From Siphlonurus alternatus (taxonomy: Eukaryota > Arthropoda > Insecta > Ephemeroptera > Siphlonuridae): a stretch of 64,000 nt of DNA. Below, one piece after another: positions 60,846-64,000 of the stretch (its first letter is position 1; each line of letters starts with the position of its first letter). The stretch covers positions 44,323,469-44,387,468 of the forward strand of contig OX463781.1 in assembly GCA_949825025.1 (NCBI GenBank). Direction: 5' to 3'. The notes below the pieces were generated by a model, which saw only the letters and a list, made by a program, of their open reading frames with translations, had not been told where the DNA came from and ran no database searches. Position numbers and translations under genes: made by a program.

Positions 60846-61567
60846 AATGATTTTGCAAAATGGACAGCAATTATAGTATCTCAAAGTTGACATTTTGTTT
60901 GGAATATTTCCTTTATAAATTTATTCATATTGAAAGTGTGAAGTGTAATTATTTCAACACTCAATAATTTTCACAAGAATATAATGATCATATAATAAAA
61001 GATTTATGTATTTTATATGTTAGTTGGATTATATTCTTAAGCATTTTATAACGGATATGTAGAGTACTTATTTTTAAGTATCTGTTAAATGTCATTGTAT
61101 AAATAATTTATATGCACTATGAAATTTTACATGGAAAAATATTTTTTTAAAGGATTAAAATGCAGAAATTTAATTTAATTATTACATTAAATTTTTTTAA
61201 CACACAAAAAAAAATTAAAGCTTTAAAAATAAATAAGAAGAACCATCAATAGTATATAGCAGTATATACCCTTGTGTAAAAATAAAACTGCATGCATGCA
61301 GTGAATTTTTGTGTGAGTATTTTATTTCTTTGTTGAAAATTACATATGCAATTTATAATGTAAATGAGCTTATAAATTACTTTTCCTATATAAACCGTTT
61401 ATTTGTGAGATGAGAAAAACTTGCCATTACCTGTAACAGTTTATTATAAATCCATAAATAACAATAAGCAACATTTCTTTAAATGAGATATAAACATGCA
61501 TTACTCTATTATCTGTTTAATCAAGCGATAATAACATGATCTAATTGACATTCTTTCTTGCAATCAT
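60846..61567. other. AT-rich non-coding DNA
   Basis: Nothing supported. Confidence 0.5.
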
Positions 61568-61770
61568 GTGTTATATAATTGGTCGTTTCTGATCGTACGT
61601 GCAGCCGTCCCTGTGAACGGCTGGGACGGCACGCGCTCCTGTCAATTTGCTACTGGAATTTCGTCGTCACCGCTACACTTTCACTTTCCCTTGTTCACAA
61701 AACAAAAAGTTAATAATAAAACGACAAAATGTAATGCAGAAAAACGAGTGCAAAGACTTTGTTGTTGAAG
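61568..61770. promoter_or_regulatory. GC-richer patch
   Basis: CAGCCGTCCCTGTGAACGGC and GGGACGGCACGCGCTCCTG, with a partial inverted repeat CCGTCCC/GGGACGG. Short open frames on both strands, no domain. Confidence 0.2.
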
Positions 61771-61837
61771 TTTGTTCCGGATTAACGATTCTCGTTGTTT
61801 TAACATTACATAATTTAAGCTATAATTTATAAATATA

Positions 61838-61959
61838 GGGCGCGGTTCACGAAGAAAGTTATCCAGGTTTCTCACTGACCACGTTTAGTGTCATTGAATT
61901 AGACTGGCGCTAACCGCGGTTAGTGAGAAACCTGGATAACTCTTTCGTGAATCGCTCCC
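61838..61959. mobile_element. family G snap-back MITE, short subfamily (G1), best-preserved copy
   Basis: GGGCGCGGTTCACGAAGAAAG, TTATCCAGGTTTCTCACTGA, CCACGTTTAGTGTCATTGAA, TTAGACTGGCGCTAACCGCG, then the inverted AACCTGGATAACTCTTTCGT ending GAATCGCTCCC. Almost all of it folds back on itself. Confidence 0.92.
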
Positions 61960-61962
61960 AAT

Positions 61963-62101
61963 GGGCGCGATTCACGAAGCAGTTAGCCAGGTTTCTAACT
62001 AAGTTTAGGTTAACCACGTTTAACTAGGTGGTTTAACACACGTAAAACAGGTATAGTTAAACGTGGTTAGAAACTTGGTTAAGTGCTTATTGAATCGCAC
62101 C
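61963..62101. mobile_element. family G snap-back MITE, long subfamily (G2), adjacent copy
   Basis: GGGCGCGATTCACGAAGCAG, GTTAGCCAGGTTTCTAAC and TTTAACTAGGTGGTTTAAC, then CAGGTATAGTTAAACGTGGT, ending GAATCGCACC. Only 3 bp separate it from the G1 copy at its left. Confidence 0.9.
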
Positions 62102-62976
62102 TATAGATATAACCGTGAATTTAATTCCTTTGTGTAGTAAAATAAAGCTATATATATAAAGACTGACTATTAAGTAACCTTTTCATTGTCATGTATGTTA
62201 ACTGCAAATTGAATACCGTTTTTAATCAATATAAAAATAGAAATATTTTTATTACGGTTCAACTCACGTTTTTTTTTAATTTCTGTTATGAAGTTTTTTC
62301 TTTAAACTATTTGATAACAATTATGATTTTATTATTATAAGTATTATATTTATAAAACACTAAAACAATATACTACCGCAGGGTCATATTGTTATTATTA
62401 TTATTATTGTTTGTTTACTTCTATTTAAGGTCAATCATGCAATATTATTTATGTTAAAATTGAAATAAAAATACATGTATCATCATGCATCAACGCTATA
62501 ATATTCTCAATTTAAAATAGAACTGAGAATTTTTTATATATATATTTCTAAGGTTGACGAAATTTGATACGTTAACTATGTCACAATGACGAGATAATGA
62601 TGCTAATCATGTTTTTTTATTTAACAAAAGACACCCAAATATGGAAACGTGGTACTGCAGCTGTATCAAAGGGGCATGACATGTTGAAGTGTCGTTGATA
62701 TTGGTGTCGCTAAATTGGGGTCTGGGATGGGAGACTATAATAATTGATAATATCACCACACAGGGGCATACGTCTGCTTGTAGCCTCTTACGGGACACAA
62801 AGTCTATTGTTATATTGATTGCAACAGCAGGAGAATGTCTACGTTGATTTATTTACATAGACAAGTTTAAATGTTGACATATTTAATTTTTATAAATACA
62901 CTTCAATTGAAATAGTACGATGGAAAGTTCTATATAATATTTTATTAGGGTAATTTTCATTAAAATGAATAATTGT
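62102..62976. other. AT-rich non-coding DNA
   Basis: A short (TTA)n run at 62390-62409. Nothing else supported. Confidence 0.5.
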
Positions 62977-62980
62977 TGAC

Positions 62981-63302
62981 TATTATATTATATTATATTA
63001 TATTATATTATATTATATTATATTATATTATATTATATTATATTATATTATATTATATTATATTATATTATATTATATTATATTATATTATATTATATTA
63101 TATTATATTATATTATATTATATTATATTATATTATATTATATTATATTATATTATATTATATTATATTATATTATATTATATTATATTATATTATATTA
63201 TATTATATTATATTATATTATATTATATTATATTATATTATATTATATTATATTATATTATATTATATTATATTATATTATATTATATTATATTATATTA
63301 TA
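62981..63302. repeat. (TATTA)64 pentanucleotide array
   Basis: 320 bp of perfect TATTA repeat, the same unit and orientation as the outer blocks of 1926-2425. The 174-aa open frame starting here is mostly repeat, but its last third belongs to the following LINE remnant. Confidence 0.97.
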
Positions 63303-63725
63303 TATGGGTATTTAAAGAAGAAATATTTTAGCATTATAGAATTTTTCAGTGATAGATTTAGTACTCGAATTTTGTTTTTCAAGTTTTCAAATTTTAGCAC
63401 TATAAAATATAAAAAAATAAATTGTACATATGCTACCTCTTATTTCCCGCGAGCTGCTAAGATGTATAATTCAATGCCTCTCCCTTTTGATATGTAATTA
63501 ATTTCTAAATTTTTATGTAATTCTACTGGGCAGTCTAATTGTTTATGCTTCTTATTGGTTTTATTTTTGTATATATTGTATATATAATTCTGCTTTTCCA
63601 TGTTCTTGTTTAATTAGGTGAATAGACACTGTATAGTGATTTGGTTGTTTCTGCAGCCGTTTCTATTTGCCCCATAGGCTCACATGTTTCTATCTTTTAT
63701 TGTATTTTCAGCCTATGAAAGATTT
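63303..63725 (+). pseudogene. 5'-truncated LINE: end of reverse transcriptase ORF plus 3' UTR
   Basis: The reading frame ending at TAA 63495-63497 finishes CTYATSYFPRAAKMYNSMPL. The pattern S-[YF]-F-P-R-x(3)-[ML]-[YW]-N-S-[ML]-P is the characteristic C-terminal motif of ORF2 proteins of Jockey/CR1-like non-LTR retrotransposons (usually FFPR..RLWNSLP). Here W is replaced by Y. About 60 codons remain, the rest being truncated where the pentanucleotide array begins. A 3' UTR of about 230 bp follows, ending CAGCCTATGAAAGATTTAAT directly before the (AAAT)n tail. The frame is still open, so the copy may be fairly young or the tail end under-mutated by chance. Confidence 0.7.
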
Positions 63726-63880
<155 letters not shown>

Positions 63881-64000
63881 GTACTGTACACATTATTATG
63901 TAATTATATACTTTTTTACTGCTGCTATATTGATTATTGAAAATAATAATTACACAAATAATATTAAGACGTATGTCCAGGTTTCATACAAAAAAAAAAA

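Noticed and set aside
62973..63300. Start of a 174-aa open frame
   Set aside because: The first 110 residues are the TATTA array. Only the part after 63303 resembles a real (LINE-derived) protein end.

Overview
This is a piece of eukaryotic nuclear genome, strongly AT-rich and almost without coding sequence. It holds microsatellites, tRNA- and 5S-rRNA-headed SINEs, 3' ends of non-LTR retrotransposons, and many short inverted-repeat DNA transposons (MITEs). One convincing protein-coding exon was found, ending at a GTAAGT splice donor. Together these suggest an arthropod, most likely an insect, but the species cannot be read from the sequence and that placement is an inference. No bacterial or viral gene, CRISPR array or intact transposase was found. 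Most long open frames are translations of tandem repeats.

Layout. 1-6800 is dense in mobile DNA: a 162-bp MITE and a 649-bp hAT element with 8-bp target duplications, a (TA)n tract, a 500-bp pentanucleotide array built as ATATT-GTATT-ATATT blocks, a LINE tail, a tRNA-headed SINE on the minus strand, a 5S-headed SINE, a (GA)n tract and a GC-rich retroelement-like block. 6800-33600 is AT-rich non-coding DNA with snap-back MITEs, a nested PIF/Harbinger-type MITE, a 404-bp hairpin with 180-bp arms, a third hAT element, a second 5S-headed SINE, and scattered GC-richer islands of 100-250 bp that carry palindromic transcription-factor words. At 33688-33877 lies a probable first coding exon of a small secreted Ly6/quiver-like (three-finger) protein. 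The remaining exons were not identified. 34000-45000 is mostly AT-rich, with an RFX X-box plus CRE island near 36.6 kb and, at 38.25 kb, a 32-bp tandem repeat in which most copies carry two nuclear-receptor half-sites as a DR3. 45000-57300 holds a 98-bp spacerless palindrome, several MITEs, two SINEs, a possible 56-nt exon at 52.5 kb, and a 2041-bp hAT element with perfect TSDs and long GGATATCCG arrays. 57300-64000 has more islands, two MITEs of one family side by side, a 64-copy ATATT array, and a LINE 3' end with an (AAAT)n tail at the right edge.

Function. If the Ly6-like exon is real, most of the window is intron or intergenic DNA around it, and the islands are candidate enhancers. The strongest results are structural and can be checked by eye: three hAT elements with 8-bp TSDs, the MITE families and their nesting, SINEs with different pol III heads but a related tail, and the nuclear-receptor-site minisatellite. 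No complete operating system of genes was found. Motif functions are inferred from sequence words only.
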